A program made the position numbers and the translations under genes. The notes below the pieces were generated by a model that was given only the letters and a program-made list of their open reading frames with translations, was not told the DNA's origin and did no database searches. Positions 1-13,600 of a stretch of DNA of 64,000 nt are shown one piece after another. Each line of letters begins with the position of its first letter. Positions within the stretch are counted from its first letter, which is position 1. This DNA is from Pyxicephalus adspersus (lineage: Eukaryota > Chordata > Amphibia > Anura > Pyxicephalidae): contig NC_092861.1 in assembly GCF_032062135.1 (NCBI RefSeq), positions 115,289,327 to 115,353,326 on the forward strand. The letters are read 5' to 3'.

Positions 1-32
1 AAATGATAAGCACAGCAAATCTTTTGCCATAC
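1..32 (-). other. TULP4 last intron, beginning only
   Basis: The intron begins GTATGGCAAAAG on the minus strand and continues beyond the window. The reading frame stays open through it, which is why the giant exon's ORF has no stop here. Confidence 0.9.
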
Positions 33-2596
33 CTGTCTTCCTTCCAGTTCTATCTGAAAGTTTTTTGCAGATTCCTGAGTCACCCGACCTCCAAAATCCA
101 ACTGGTAGACTTGAGTTGCCTCATTCCATAAAGGCTGCTTGTTGGCCATGACATATACAAATCCTTGGCTTCCCAATCTGCCATCATCTTTGTCATTAGC
201 TTTTCGACATTTAAACTCATCCAGGTCACTAGCAGTCCTAAGGTTTCTTTTGGTTTTCCATCCCTTCTTATTGCTCTGGCTCTGGTTCATCAGCTCATCC
301 CCACTAATAAAGAGTTCAGGTTCACTTTCCGAGCTATCCTGAAACTCATTTGTCTTATTTAGCTTTTTGGATTTTAGCTGATCTTTTTGACTCTTAACTT
401 TCTTTTTTTCTCTTCCAAGCCTAGGACTGGCTATGAGAGTGTTAAAGTCACTCAGGGTCTTTGCTTCCTTTTTCACCTTACCCTCAGTGATGGCTTGAAC
501 ATTTCCTTCGTCTGCTCTGCTATCTACACGTTTTCTATTTTTCTTAGGAAATTTGTCAGTTCTCTGAGCTATTGGGCTCTCTGTTAATGACAGAACTTCC
601 TGGAAGTTATCTGCAGTTTCCACCATGACTTCATTGCCTACATTATTTTGCATTTCTGGTTGGGATGGAGTCATGGCAGGCTTTTCTGGCACCAAATGAG
701 GTTTTGGTGGTAGAGTAGCCTGTGAACTCTGCATTGGTGGGCATGCACTATATGTGTTCCATGGGTGTAGTGCCACTGGAGGAAGCTGCAAGCCATTGCA
801 GTTACTACTTCCTGGGTACATTGGTGGCATGGGACAGCAAGGCAAACCGGGTGGATATGCTGGCTGTACTACTATAGTGGGGTCTTGCTGCACAAACTGT
901 GCCGGAGGTAAATTTTCCTTTGGAGAGCAAGGTTTCTGTACTTGTTGGAGAGGGGGGACATTATAACCACTGGTATATGGGATCCCAACTCCATAACTTG
1001 TCTGGAATGTTGAAATAGGGCTGGTGGGTGACTTGGGGGAAATAAATGGCACACGAGACATATCTAAATGTTGACCTTGTCCAAGAATTAGAGGGGGAGG
1101 TCTTTGGGGCATTGGCAATGTATTATGAGCGGTCCTCTCTTGTGGAACCCATACATCTTCATTTACTAGTGGGTCCCACTGGTACGGTGGGGGTCGCTTT
1201 ATTGTAAGTCCTGCCTCTGCCAAACTTAAATGTCTGGTTGGCTTTTCTACTGGGCAGTGTTGGGAAACCGACTCATCTTCTGTAAAAGCAGAATTAATAT
1301 AATCTGTCCTGTCCCGACAGCTTTCAGGTGGGCTTAGTAAATTATATGATGACTGGGATGCTAAAGGGGCAGTACTGGCAGAGTGAACAATAACAGTGCT
1401 CTGCTGGGGACCACAAACTGCTGATAAATCAGGGCGAATATTTCCAGCACCTATGGTATTGGTGCTGAAACTATGATTGCTGATGCTACTGCTAATTACT
1501 CCAGTGCTACTGCTGCATTGGCTGCAAGTGTACAATGCTGTGGGCACCCGTGGTTGATATTGTCCGGGTACAACATTGATCTTTGTTTTCGGTGGATGCT
1601 GCAATGTTGCTCTTTGATTATCTGCCATCTGGGCCATTTTAAGAGTTGCTTCACGACTATTTCTTCGCAAAGTTGCATGAATAAGACTGCTGTCTATTCT
1701 CTGAGAAGCAGCTCTGCCTTGAGCAAGTTGTGCTGCAATCTCAGGATATGGTGGTGGATCTCCTGGTGGTATGGAATAACGAGGAACAGTCAGCCTATTT
1801 AATGTGGCACTGGTGCATGGTTGTTTAATTTTTTTCTCTGTTGCAGAAACCCTCAAGGTTGCCGAGCTTCCTGGACCTGGAAGAGTATAGGTGTTCTGTG
1901 TGCAAAGCATTCGTGTCCGTGGTCTGCATACTTCTTCTACATTGCCACTACTATCAAATGTTGTTATACGCTCATATCCCAGTGGTGTTTGGTAGTGCCC
2001 GCTTGTGAAGAGGGAAAAGTCTCCTTTTTTGAGACAGATGTCCAAAGGAGGTTGAGGGATTGGTGGTGGAGGTGCAGCTGAAGTTGGAGGAGCTGGGATA
2101 GTTCCTGGATATGGAGGTGGAGGGTTGAGTTTGTTCATTTGCATTTCTTGAACAGTAGTGAAAACAACAGCATCTCCTTCTGCAAACTGAGGGACTGGAC
2201 GTAAAGGTTTGGGCTTTTGAGGATGCTCATGATCTCTTTCATTGTTTTCAACAGGTGGCATATGAACTGCACTCTGCGGTGGGTGTGGCAAAGGAGGATG
2301 AGGGGGCTGTAACATCCGTCCCATTTCAACTCCACCAAATATGACCTGTCCTGGATTGGAATATCTATTTGGTACTGGATACTGAACAGCATTTTCTACT
2401 GGATGATCCGAAGGTGCGGGAGCTACCATTTGATTGGACAAAACATCTAGTTGAACATTTTGATTGGCTAACAAAGACTGAACTAAGCCTATACTTTGAG
2501 TTGGTGACATAGCTTGAGCAGAGCTATGAATTGGTGCTATAGGGATATTCACAGTGCAAGGTGGGTTATTTTCGGGTGCCCCAGAAGTTCCAGTTG
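33..2596 (-). CDS. TULP4: TULP4 coding exon 13, giant Pro/Ser-rich exon with third tubby block (residues 672-1526)
   Basis: 2564 nt, read codon by codon over nearly its full length without a stop or frameshift. Acceptor TTCTACAG/CAACTG, donor GAAGACAG/GTATGG at 33/32. It starts TGTSGAPENNPPCTVNIPIA, runs through Pro-rich segments (PPPPYPG, RPPPYQWDP, PPMYPGSS) and a Lys-rich stretch (REKKKVKSQKDQLKSKK), and ends FVYVMANKQPLWNEA ... QVYQLDFGGRVTQESAKNFQ. The last part is the conserved C-terminal tubby strand (NK.P.WN...Q.Y.L.F.GRVT..S.KNFQI). The frame stays open to the window edge, so it does not appear as a closed ORF. The remaining tubby C-terminus (VMQFGR... in human) must be in the next exon. 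Confidence 0.98.
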
Positions 2597-4609
2597 CTGT
2601 AGAAAATGAAAAGACAAATTAAGGAAATTGTAAGTACATTTGATTTAGCTTATTTTTAAAATATTAGCTAACATAATGATAAAAATTGTAAGTACAAGGT
2701 ACATGATTGCTGAAAAAAAGCAAATGTGGAATCCTATAAAATATCAATTTTACATTCTAATGAAAAAAAATATGAAGTTTTTCACTGCTGTTCCTGATAT
2801 ATTTATATTTATATGTGGCCCCTCTTGGCGGTGCACATAGTTTGCAAAAGAAACGGCTTGTCATGTACTGCTCCTATTGATGTCCACCAGGCCAGTGGTC
2901 GCCAACCGGTGGTCTGCGAGAAAATGTTGGTGGTCCGCGGCTCTGGTCAATGAGCCCCAAGGCGGTGTCAGAAGAAGGACCCAGTTGGAGGGACGCACGG
3001 GCCAGGACCACCGACCATGTCCCCCGTACAGATCGCAGGCTCAGGGAAGTGGGTGGGTTGTGTCTTTGGCTCAGACCTGCAATGGGAGAGTGGACGGGTT
3101 CCGACATCATGACTTCACTAAAGGGGACGTTTCTTCCCCTTTAAGTGACAACTGACTCCCCGCACAGGCGCAGTCAATTTAGTGGTCTGTCAGCCTGAAA
3201 AGGTTGGCGACTACTGCACCAGGCCATACACTCTTATTGCCTGGTATGGTTCTAGTCATGAAAATAAAGTGTCCAGTGCTGTAAAAGACTGCTCTTTACA
3301 ATGAGGCTAATTGTGGCAAATGTATACTATTAACATGGAATTCTTGAAGCCAAAAAAAAATCTAATCATTCATATATCAATCAATTTATCCTCACCAGGT
3401 AAATCATCTTCATCTTCGCTGAAAACATTTGTGTTAAATACTGGCAAATTAATGTAATCCATTGAAATTTTCCGCACTTCTGGAAGGTATATAGTCATCT
3501 GTCTTGGTTGAAGATGCAGCAAACTCGTTTTATAAATAACTACATAAAAAACAGAAACAAAAAATATATATTTGTAAAGTAAACATTTACTGCAATTATC
3601 ATAAACCAGTGAAAAAAAAGATTTGTGTGGTATTTACAGTATTGAAAAGGTATTTTATGCGCTTGGAGGTCAAACTACTGGTTTACTTTATTGCCAAACC
3701 AGCATTACATATATTCACATCATTCTTCCAACCCATTCTCTTATGAGAACAAGGAGAAATAATTAGCACCTCCCCTGTTAAGAGTATAGGTGCTGACCAA
3801 TGGGGGGAGGCAGTATATGGTCATTGGAGCCTACATAAACTTTCTTATTCCAGGTAGGAAGGAAAGACAAGTACAATATGCTTGGAGATATGCAAACCAG
3901 AACATTTCTTACATTTTTAAAACAAATTCTACAACTTCACAGTAGTTTTTACATTTTAAAGGAAATCTGTACAAAGAACTTACCGGCTCCAAGATTAGCT
4001 GGTAAGAAAGCTGCCAAGCCTACAATTTTAAACTTGGTTCCCCATATGTTGGATGTGACCTGAGCAAGATAGTTATGCTGCAAATAAAAAAGAAGTACAT
4101 TTTAAATGTAACAAGTGTCTAAAATGGTTCTCATCATATTCTTGTTTGAGGTAGAAATCTAAAATCTGTCCTTTACCCACAGATATAGATCTTCCTAAAA
4201 TCTAGAGTGAATATTTTGGCCTCATATAAGCATGTAATCAAGGACAGAACGTCTTACCTGAGTGATGTCTTCCAAAGGAAACTCTCTGCGAGTTAGGCTT
4301 GGTGACCCAATTGAAGGTTTCCGTATCGGCAATCTAGGAGACCTGGTAATCTCTTGAGTGGCCCGGGATAGCTTTGGGGATTTTCTTGCTTCTATGTTAA
4401 TTCTGAAGGTATTACAATAATTTAAGTGGGATGGAATCAAAAAGACACAAAAAACTGCCCAAAATGATTTTATTAATTTATACATGGAAGACAAATGTGT
4501 ACTTTTATGCAAAAGAAAATTGGAACATGACAGAAAGTATAGTGCAAACATTCCTAAAGTTGGCATATACACACTGCATAGTTCAAATGTTTTCTGCAGT
4601 GACCACCGT

Positions 4610-4662
<53 letters not shown>

Positions 4663-7600
4663 GATAAAAACAAAAGACATAATGACCTGGGGAGCTTGGG
4701 AGATTTGCTGGCTCTTGACACTTTCGGAGATTTCTTAGCTGCCCAGTCATCACTAAGTTCAATATCACTAGAATCTGAACAATTACAACTGTCGATAACT
4801 GCAGAGATCAATCCATTGCCATATATTTCATCTAGAAATACATTATAAAAAAAATAAATTACATAGCAGAATATACCAGTACAAAAAATTATGAATTCTT
4901 CTAAATTACTCAAAGTGTATCAAGAATGAACATTGACATATGGGGGGTAAATACAAAAGAGATCTCTGTGGGCCATATTGCACACATTTATACCTCATGC
5001 TTACTGTAGCCCAATTTAAGCCTTCCGTTTTTTCCCCCTTGTACACAGGTGGACAGTGGACCTTCCTCAATTAAAAAAATACATGCTGGTGGCCAATGAA
5101 AATTACATGACCACTTGAAAAAATCAAGTCTCCTGCCCTGCCAGACATGACTCTGCTGTGTGGTAGAACAGTGTCTATGTATGTATAATAATTGAGTCTT
5201 TAGCTACTTGCCTGCATTTCAGCTTTAAGGCTGGATTTACACAACTTGTGTTGCACTTAAGGTAACGTGAGTTTTTACTTTCCAAATTCTGCATTACAGC
5301 CAGAATATATGCATTTTAAATACAGCACACAAACTAAGGCTACTAAAAAACAATGAACTTGCCATTGAATTTAGCTTGAACTATGCAAAACAGCCTGACA
5401 CACGTAATGTAAAGAGGCTCTTAGATTACCAAGTAAACAATTACTTTTTTTTTAGTCTAATTCACTGCATCACAAAAAAATAAATATTGTCTGCTACTTG
5501 GTCTAATCCTTGTATCCTATACTAAATCAAGTGTGCTGAATCCAAATCTGAAGTCCGATTCTGCCTAGGACGTCAGGATCTTAAGTTAATTACGTGTATA
5601 GACGCGATTAGCTACATTCTCTCTCCACAGTTACTATGTAATCTCTATACATAACTAACTTTTGCCTCGAAGTTAATTAGTGACATTACAAAAACTTAGT
5701 TTTATGTTGCAACAACATATACAATTACACATAATTCACTTGTTTAACACACATGTACACTTCAGAAGTGTTTCAGGCACTTTGTGGCTCTCCGCTGTCT
5801 CCCGTTGCAGAAACCAGCAGTAGTCGCCCATCATGTTGGGGTTGCACCGGCCTTGATTACCCTGTTTCCATAGCAGAAATGTCCTGGTGGAACCTCTCCC
5901 CTTGTTCATCGCTCACATCACCCAAATTTTGTGGGAAGAAGTTTAGATGGTATTGTAAGAAATGAATTTTAAGTGACCTTCAGCAGCCAAGTTGATGGTA
6001 TGCTGTTAGCATGTTGTTCAGGAGTCCAGCATGGTTTTCAGCTCGCTGGTTGCCCAGAAAGTTTTGTGCAACGAACGCAATGAATCCCAAGCAGTAAGTT
6101 CAAGTGAGTTGAGTCTGTCTCTGAATGTGGCCATCACGCACCAAATTGCTGATTTGGGGACCAATAAAAATGCCTGCTTTCAGTTTAGCATCTGTTATAA
6201 CTTTTCCAAACTTGTCCTTCAGATACTGAAAACCCATACCATCACGATCCATTGCAACGACAAAGTTTTTCAATAATCCCAGTTTAATATGAAGTGTCGG
6301 AAGGTAAACTTTCTGTGGATCAATGAATGATTTATGCTTCACATTGTACTGGCCAACAGTGTGTTCAGGTCTGGGTGGCCATTCTTTCACTTTGTAATGG
6401 TTGCTGTCATCACCACTGTTCCATAGGCACAGAAAGCACATATATTTTGTATATCCCAATTGCAGGCTAAGAAGGAGTGCCACCACCTTCAGGTCATCAA
6501 AAACATTCCACTTGTGTTCTGAATACTTCAGACTTCCCTTTTGACAAAGACAGGTCCCTTACTAGATCATCTAAATCTGATTGGCTAATAAAATGTGGCT
6601 TACCCTCTTCAAGTTGGGGTTCATAAAATTTATTAACATCAACATCATCCTCCTGTTCCTCATCCGACATGTCTCTTACAGTAACAGATGTAGAAGGGTC
6701 TGGCACTGGATTCTCTGCATCATGTGGCACTGGCTTCAGAGCAGATTCACAATCAGGATAGACGATTTTTGACTTAGTCTTCTTCGAAAACCCATCAATT
6801 TTACTCATACAGAAGTAGCAGTCCGAGTGATGGTCTTTTGGTTCACGCCAAACCATAGACACAGCAAAAGGCATTTTATTCCTTTTCCCATTCAACCACT
6901 GTGTTAGGCCAACATAACACACCTGACAGCAGATATGAGGTGCCCAACTTTTACCCTGATCTCCAATTTCACATCCAAAGTATTACTTGTAAGCAAATCT
7001 CACCCTCCTGGTTAGGTTCTTGCGTTGATCACACTGGGTATATTTGCCACAAATGTAGCATAAATTGTCTGGTTTAATAATACAGCTGCACCTACTCAAC
7101 CTTAGCTGAAAACAGACTCACTATGGCCTAGCTGTACTATCCAATAAGATGGTTTTGCACTAGAGACAAGCCCTTGGTCCATCTTGCCTCATATACATAT
7201 ATATATATATATTATTATATACCTATTTCTGACGTCAGCTCACTGACTTGCCCAGAAATGCCCAGACACTGCTGGAACATGCATGCCACCAGGGGACATG
7301 ATTCAGCTGAGGTGGCAGCAGGAATAGTGGTGGCAGCAGGAATAGTGGTAGCTGCAGCTGTTCCCATGTAAAAATACATTACCCAATTACCAACCATTTG
7401 AACATCTATAGCATGCCTATAACCTAAAATCTGTAAGTGATAGGCAAATTCTGAGTTCAGATTTGGAAGCAGTACACTCAATATCATGTAAATCACATGT
7501 GGTATTCCCAGTAGCAAAATTGTTGTTGTGCAGTAGTCTAATATCAAATACAAATTGGGACAAAGAGTTGAAGTTTACTCTCTACAGAAAGACACTTAAA

Positions 7601-10600
7601 TTATTTTACAAATTACAATTGTTTTTTTAAATACCTGATTTTCCATCTGTTTTAGGATCCATAATTACAAACTCTGGACGCAGTTTACTAATTCTTCGAC
7701 CTTTGAGAACAGGCACCAGTCCACCCAGGTATTCCAAGTAAAGAGTATAGCAAGGTCCCCCAACCTCCGGATCATCCTCCGTCCGCTTCATAGTGCAGTG
7801 CAACCTCTCATTTCCTGATGTAGGGTAACTCACAAAATCTCGCATGTTATTGGGATCAGGAATAGGAGGCTTCAAAAAAAAAAAAAAAAAAAGTAACAAT
7901 TAAAAAAATCCTGGCATGCCATAAGTAATAACCTACTGCCTTTTAAATCTTTTTTTGTACACATATCAGCTTAAATTGTTTTCCATACACTATTAGCTCT
8001 ACAAAAATAAGTGGAAACACTCTGCAGTTCAAAGCAAGTCAATTATAAAGCAGTAAACCAGTGATCATAATCGGTGCTCCTTGCCTTACAGTTTTGCTTG
8101 CTATAAGGCATTCCAGAAGTTAAATAATGTTTTTTTTAATGCTTTTGTATTAATATAACTGAATTGCTGAACGCTAATCAAATATTTTTATTGATTCATA
8201 AACATCAAAGCATATTGTTGCATTAACTTAGACTTACATATTAAAGAAAACATATCTTACTTTTCTGTACATATGTAACAAATGAAACCTAATTCTATGG
8301 ACTACCTTACTTGGCACATTTTTTAATCACTGATAAACATGTTACTTTATTATAATATTAAAAAATTATTAATTGTTAAACATGTTTGCAGTTACCTTAA
8401 TGGTAGGTATAAAGGCGGTGGTGAGGTAAGAGCACAGCCGAGGAGGCAGACTTAGTTTGCTAATATCCTTGTCGTCACGTAAGGAGCTTGCAATTGCTTG
8501 CTGACAGAGAAGCTGTAAACTAGCAACCCTGTGCTCCACACGGACAACATACAGAGCCGGACCTGAGGCCAGGAAGAGGCGGGAATCTCTATGGCCCCAA
8601 CAAATGGAAGTAATAGGACGCTGCAAAATAGGAAGTTAAACATTGGTTAGTTTCCCAGAAAGTAAAATTTTAATTATTAAAGCTGCCTAAATGGCCAGAT
8701 AAAAACAAAAACTGTACTATTTTTTCTGTTTTAGAAAGCATCTTACTTTTAGCACATCCATTATTTTAAAACAACGCATGTTTGTTAACATAAAACGAAT
8801 CCTGAAGCTTTGGTTCCTCTTTTATGACTGGTCCCCAACAGTATCATATGGGAGAAGGTATGAAATGCTTTTAATGTTTTTTCTAAACCTAATCAAGAAT
8901 GTCACCTTTAGATTGCAGGGACAGCCCCAGGGATAGGTAGTTTTTGGTATTATTGGATTTCCATATAAAAAATTTTAATTACAATACAATGTTTTTATAC
9001 CTGTACTGGAGTCTCCAAGGTATAGATATGTTCTCCACGCACATTATAAAACTTTATAAGGGCACTCTTCAAAGAAGGACCATTGCCGAGATCTGGTAAA
9101 AGATTTTGTTTCTCTATCCCTGCGATAGCAAGCAAATCTCCTTGTGTGCACCACTGAACCACTACATCTGAAACCAAAAAGATGGATCAACATTTATCAG
9201 CAACCAATGGTACGTTTATGTTAATTATTTAAAAAATACATGAAGCATGGAGAAATTTTAAAGTTACCATTCATAGTGGAAATCCCCTTTCACTAGAAGG
9301 GTAAAATGCTCATTTTAGTCACGGAGAACATTAAAAAAATGTCTGCAACCCACAGACTGGAGTAGGGAAGAAGCTTTGTCTGATGGAGCAGCAGTAGTCT
9401 GCGGCAGCAAGGGATAAGGCAAGTAATTTGGCTTTTTTGATTTTATTCTTCTGAGTTTGGCTTTAAGGAGAATTCTAGCATTGCATCAGAATGTAGATTA
9501 TAGGCCATTGTCAAGTAATTAGAAGTAGCCATGTCTGCGTGTCAGCGGTGTTCTTTCATATGGCCACTGGGCCTGCCTATAAGGTCTGTGCAGATCTTGC
9601 AGGCTTATGCACCCCAACATACAACTAGCATGACTGGCTGACAATGGTGCTTTCCTCAGCCTGCAAAAAGTTCTCCTGCTTGCTGTATTTTCAAATAAAC
9701 AATTCATATGATTTGCCTAAGAAAACATAGATTTCAGGTTCACATACACTTGCACATAAAAAACAAAACAGGCATTTTTTTTTATTAAAACAATGTAAAA
9801 AAGTCTTATTTGTCTTTAAACTATTTTATATTGCAACAGTCATCATTACAATAATCAGTGCCTGCTGATGTTGCTAATATGGTTTTGGGCATTTAGGCAT
9901 CAATGATGATCTCTGGATCCAAAGAATGGGTAAAGTAATTCTGTCTTAAAATTATTAAACCAGTAATAAGGAAAATACATAATTAAACAATCTGCACTTC
10001 TGTTTGGTGGCCCTGACCTGCCTGCATCTTTTACATACATGAAATGTTATATTACTATTTCTCATAACTGTTTATATGAATAGTATATATCATAAATACA
10101 TATTGGTTGAGTATTGAATGTGGCACATGTCTCTGACTTTAAAACACAGCATATAACATATAACATTTTATTTCAAAGAAAATTGATGTTAATAGATGTA
10201 ATGAAAACATTAAGACATGAAGACATTTGTACAGTACTATATACAAAAGACATAATAAATTAGAAAAAATCTGACCATACCTTTCAGCCCTGAGCGGATG
10301 ATTGTTGGTGATAAGTCATCATAATTGTTCATCAAACTTATATCCCCAGACGTAAATCCAACTGTAAGCAGTGGCTTAATGTTCTCCACTGGGATAGGAT
10401 ATGCAGCAGGGCCATCTGCAATGCATAATGAAGGTAAGGTAATCAAGAAACTAAGAAAATTAGAAAGTAGATACAATACCAATCACTAAAATCTTATACA
10501 ATATTCTGCAAATATTCTGCACTTTCAATATTTTTTAACCTGTAGTTTATTTTTAATTTGTACCAGGTGATCTTATAGGTTATATGGTGACAATGCTCAG

Positions 10601-13600
10601 CCGTTGTCTCTCAATAGTGCGACCCCTCATTCTACAGCGATTATTCACAAGTGGAAAACATTCAAGACCAATTTTAGGAGGTTGGGATGTTCCCGAACAT
10701 TTACCCTATAATCAGACGACGCAATACTTAAAACAATTGCTAAAAAATACCCTCATTTCAGATTCAACAGGCCTTGGGCCTGTTAAATGATAATGTTTAC
10801 GACAGTACAAATAGAAAAAAAAATTAACATGTATGGCATGTTCGGAAAGAATAGCCTGGAGAAAGCTTATCTCTAAAAAGAACATGGCAGCATGGCTTAG
10901 GTTCGCTAAGTTGAAGGCTTTAGAAGTAGTGATGTCTGGCCATTAAGTATTTCATCAGGATTGGAGAAAACCAAACAGAGCATATCAGCACAAACACCTT
11001 GTACCAACTGTTAGGCATAGTAGAGGAGGAATTTGCAATTGCTATGAACTCATCTTTATACCAAAGTATTCTAGGTTAAAATGTGATACCATCTGTGCAA
11101 CAGCTAATGCTTGGCCAAAAATCAGGTCATGCAACAAGACAATGAGCCCCCAAGTTGATAGGAACTATTGCATTCAGTCCCGGAATACCTACTGCATAAC
11201 AAACAAACAGTAACTACAATAACAATTTGGTTTTGCCAGAAGGTTTTGGTAAATATTAGCAGGGATAGAGAAGACATTGAAGGTATCACCACTATGTTTA
11301 CAAACTTGAGGAGTGTAAACACACACACACACACACACAAAAACAATACACCCACAATAAATACAAAAACTAAATGATTCACCTTAGGGGTTAACACTCC
11401 TCCCACCCACCCCCAACATACAATCCCCAATGCAGCCCATATCCTTCTTCTCTGCCTGCACATAAGTGTTAAATTGTGCCCCATCACATACCCATAATTT
11501 AATCCAATTTTGCCAACTCTCATAATTCTGCGCTAAAAGCATGCAGATCCCTTGCCAAAACTAACAATATACAAAATCCTGACACAAGAACACATTTAGC
11601 CAGGATATGCATTCAGAATTAAATAAATCTTAACCTTGTGCACTGTGCATGAACCTCCCAATGGCTGACCAAGGGGTTTTACAATCTTGAATTAAAAGAA
11701 TCTATTTTTAGATAGCCAATTTAGAAACCCATTATAATGCATCACTTTGACTATACAATTACATTATTCCTGCATTAAAGTATTTACCATTATGTATTTG
11801 CTTCCAGCTAATAACGTACAATGTTCTTCTGTTGATTAATTTACAATGAATAAATGTATAACACAGCTGTTGCCGATTCCAACTGGAATGGATACACAGT
11901 GTTCAATTTATTTTTGGATGTAAAATAAAACTATAATAATCAAACTGAAGTGTGCTATTAGACAAGCTGCATACACTTAGTTTCAAAATTGGGTCAAAAC
12001 CAGTATTAAGCTAGCCAATGAAGCAAGGACAACCTTCCAGTCTAGTAAACCATGCACCCAAAGACTTGGTACTCTTATGCATGTGGACATGCCCTGAAAA
12101 CAGATGCTGGTGTCGGGGTTAAAACATTTTTGCTTCCTTAATCGAAGAGAAAAAAGACCCTTATCCGAAAAAGAGAACACAACGCCCTGTACAACAAGAA
12201 TTCTCAAACATTATAAAATTAACAAATATATCACAGAATTTAAACATCCAGCTGATTTCTAAAAGTATACTTAAATTAAACATTGAGATACATAAAGAGA
12301 GCACAGTCTACCTGCTGAGCAATTTAATTATGGATTCAGACACTGCTTTACTGCACCAATTCACCTCACTCACAATAGCCTTAAAAAGCCTGTTGTTAAA
12401 AATGAGTGAAACTAAGTTTGCCTAAATATTATATTATTAAATATTACTAAATGGCACAAAAAAAGGTTATTAATAGCGAAATAGTATTCCTCATGACCCA
12501 TTTAAATTCAAACACCATCTTTATTTTGCCTTCCTCAATGGCTACTTTTGCAGAATTCCTTAATTTCCCACATAAGAAAACTCAAGTTTTGCTCATCTCT
12601 GCTTGCTTTATGAAAGGCCAAAAAAAAAGATGTTTATCATCGCAATCAAGTCTCCATCCAATTGGTAGCTATTGCGCAGGTAGCAAAGAGAAGGGACAAT
12701 GCACTGCAAAGGTTTGAGAAGCAACAGCTTACACCAGGGGTATCAAACACAAATACACAGAGGGAAGAAAAGTAAAAACTTAGACCAAGTCGCGGGCCAA
12801 ACTTGAAATTTATTGAAAAAACAATTTATCTCAATAAGAAGAAACAGGAACACATGGCAAGAGCATGCCGTAATATTCAGTGAATTGATGTAAATTATTT
12901 AGATCAATCCAATGCATATTACTGCATGCTCTTCTCATGTGTTCTTGTTTCTTCCTATTGAGAACAATTGTATTACTTTGCCAGAGAATGCAATGTGAAA
13001 CCAAATACAATGCTGCATTCATTTGGTTTCACATTGCATTCCCTGGCACAGTAAAACAATTAATATAGCAATAGCTCTATGATAATTCCTGATAATAATA
13101 ATCCTAATAATTGCTGATTATTGAACTTACCTGTACGTATAAACTCCTCGGGGTCCATGCACAGGCTGCTGTTCAATAGACTTGGGTAATGCCGCTACTA
13201 CATTTCCTGGTGTCTATAAAATGCGGGGCCACGCATAGGCAGAGACGCGAGTGATGCCGGGAATTGTAGTAGCAGCATTGTACTGGCGTCTATAGAACAG
13301 CAGCTTAAAATGAATTGCAGCTGGCCCGCCGTTACTACAGATTGCAATAGCGGGGGACTAGCTGCAATTTCATAATAAAAATTCTTTTGGGGGCCAAAAA
13401 AAGGTTGTGCCGGGCCAGATTTGGCCCGCGTGCCAGCGTTTGACGCCACTGACCTACACCATTCCTTCTAATCCTGTATAGAATTACGAAAGCTTATTTT
13501 GCTAACAATTACACATAACATGGCAGCTCATTTAAAATGAATAGTTTTCCTTCAGCACACGGTAAAATATGACACAACATGACACAACGCACATGCAGTA

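Noticed and set aside
1473..2392. Plus- and minus-strand ORFs of 60-109 codons inside the giant TULP4 exon
   Set aside because: Shadow frames. The real minus-strand frame is continuous from 2596 to the window edge and matches TULP4.
2874..3155. Overlapping 64-92 codon frames
   Set aside because: They lie inside a GC-rich hAT MITE and have no domain.
4222..4913. ORFs with long Tyr-Ile runs on both strands
   Set aside because: They are translations of the (TA)n microsatellite joined to parts of TULP4 coding exons 9 and 10 read through the intron.
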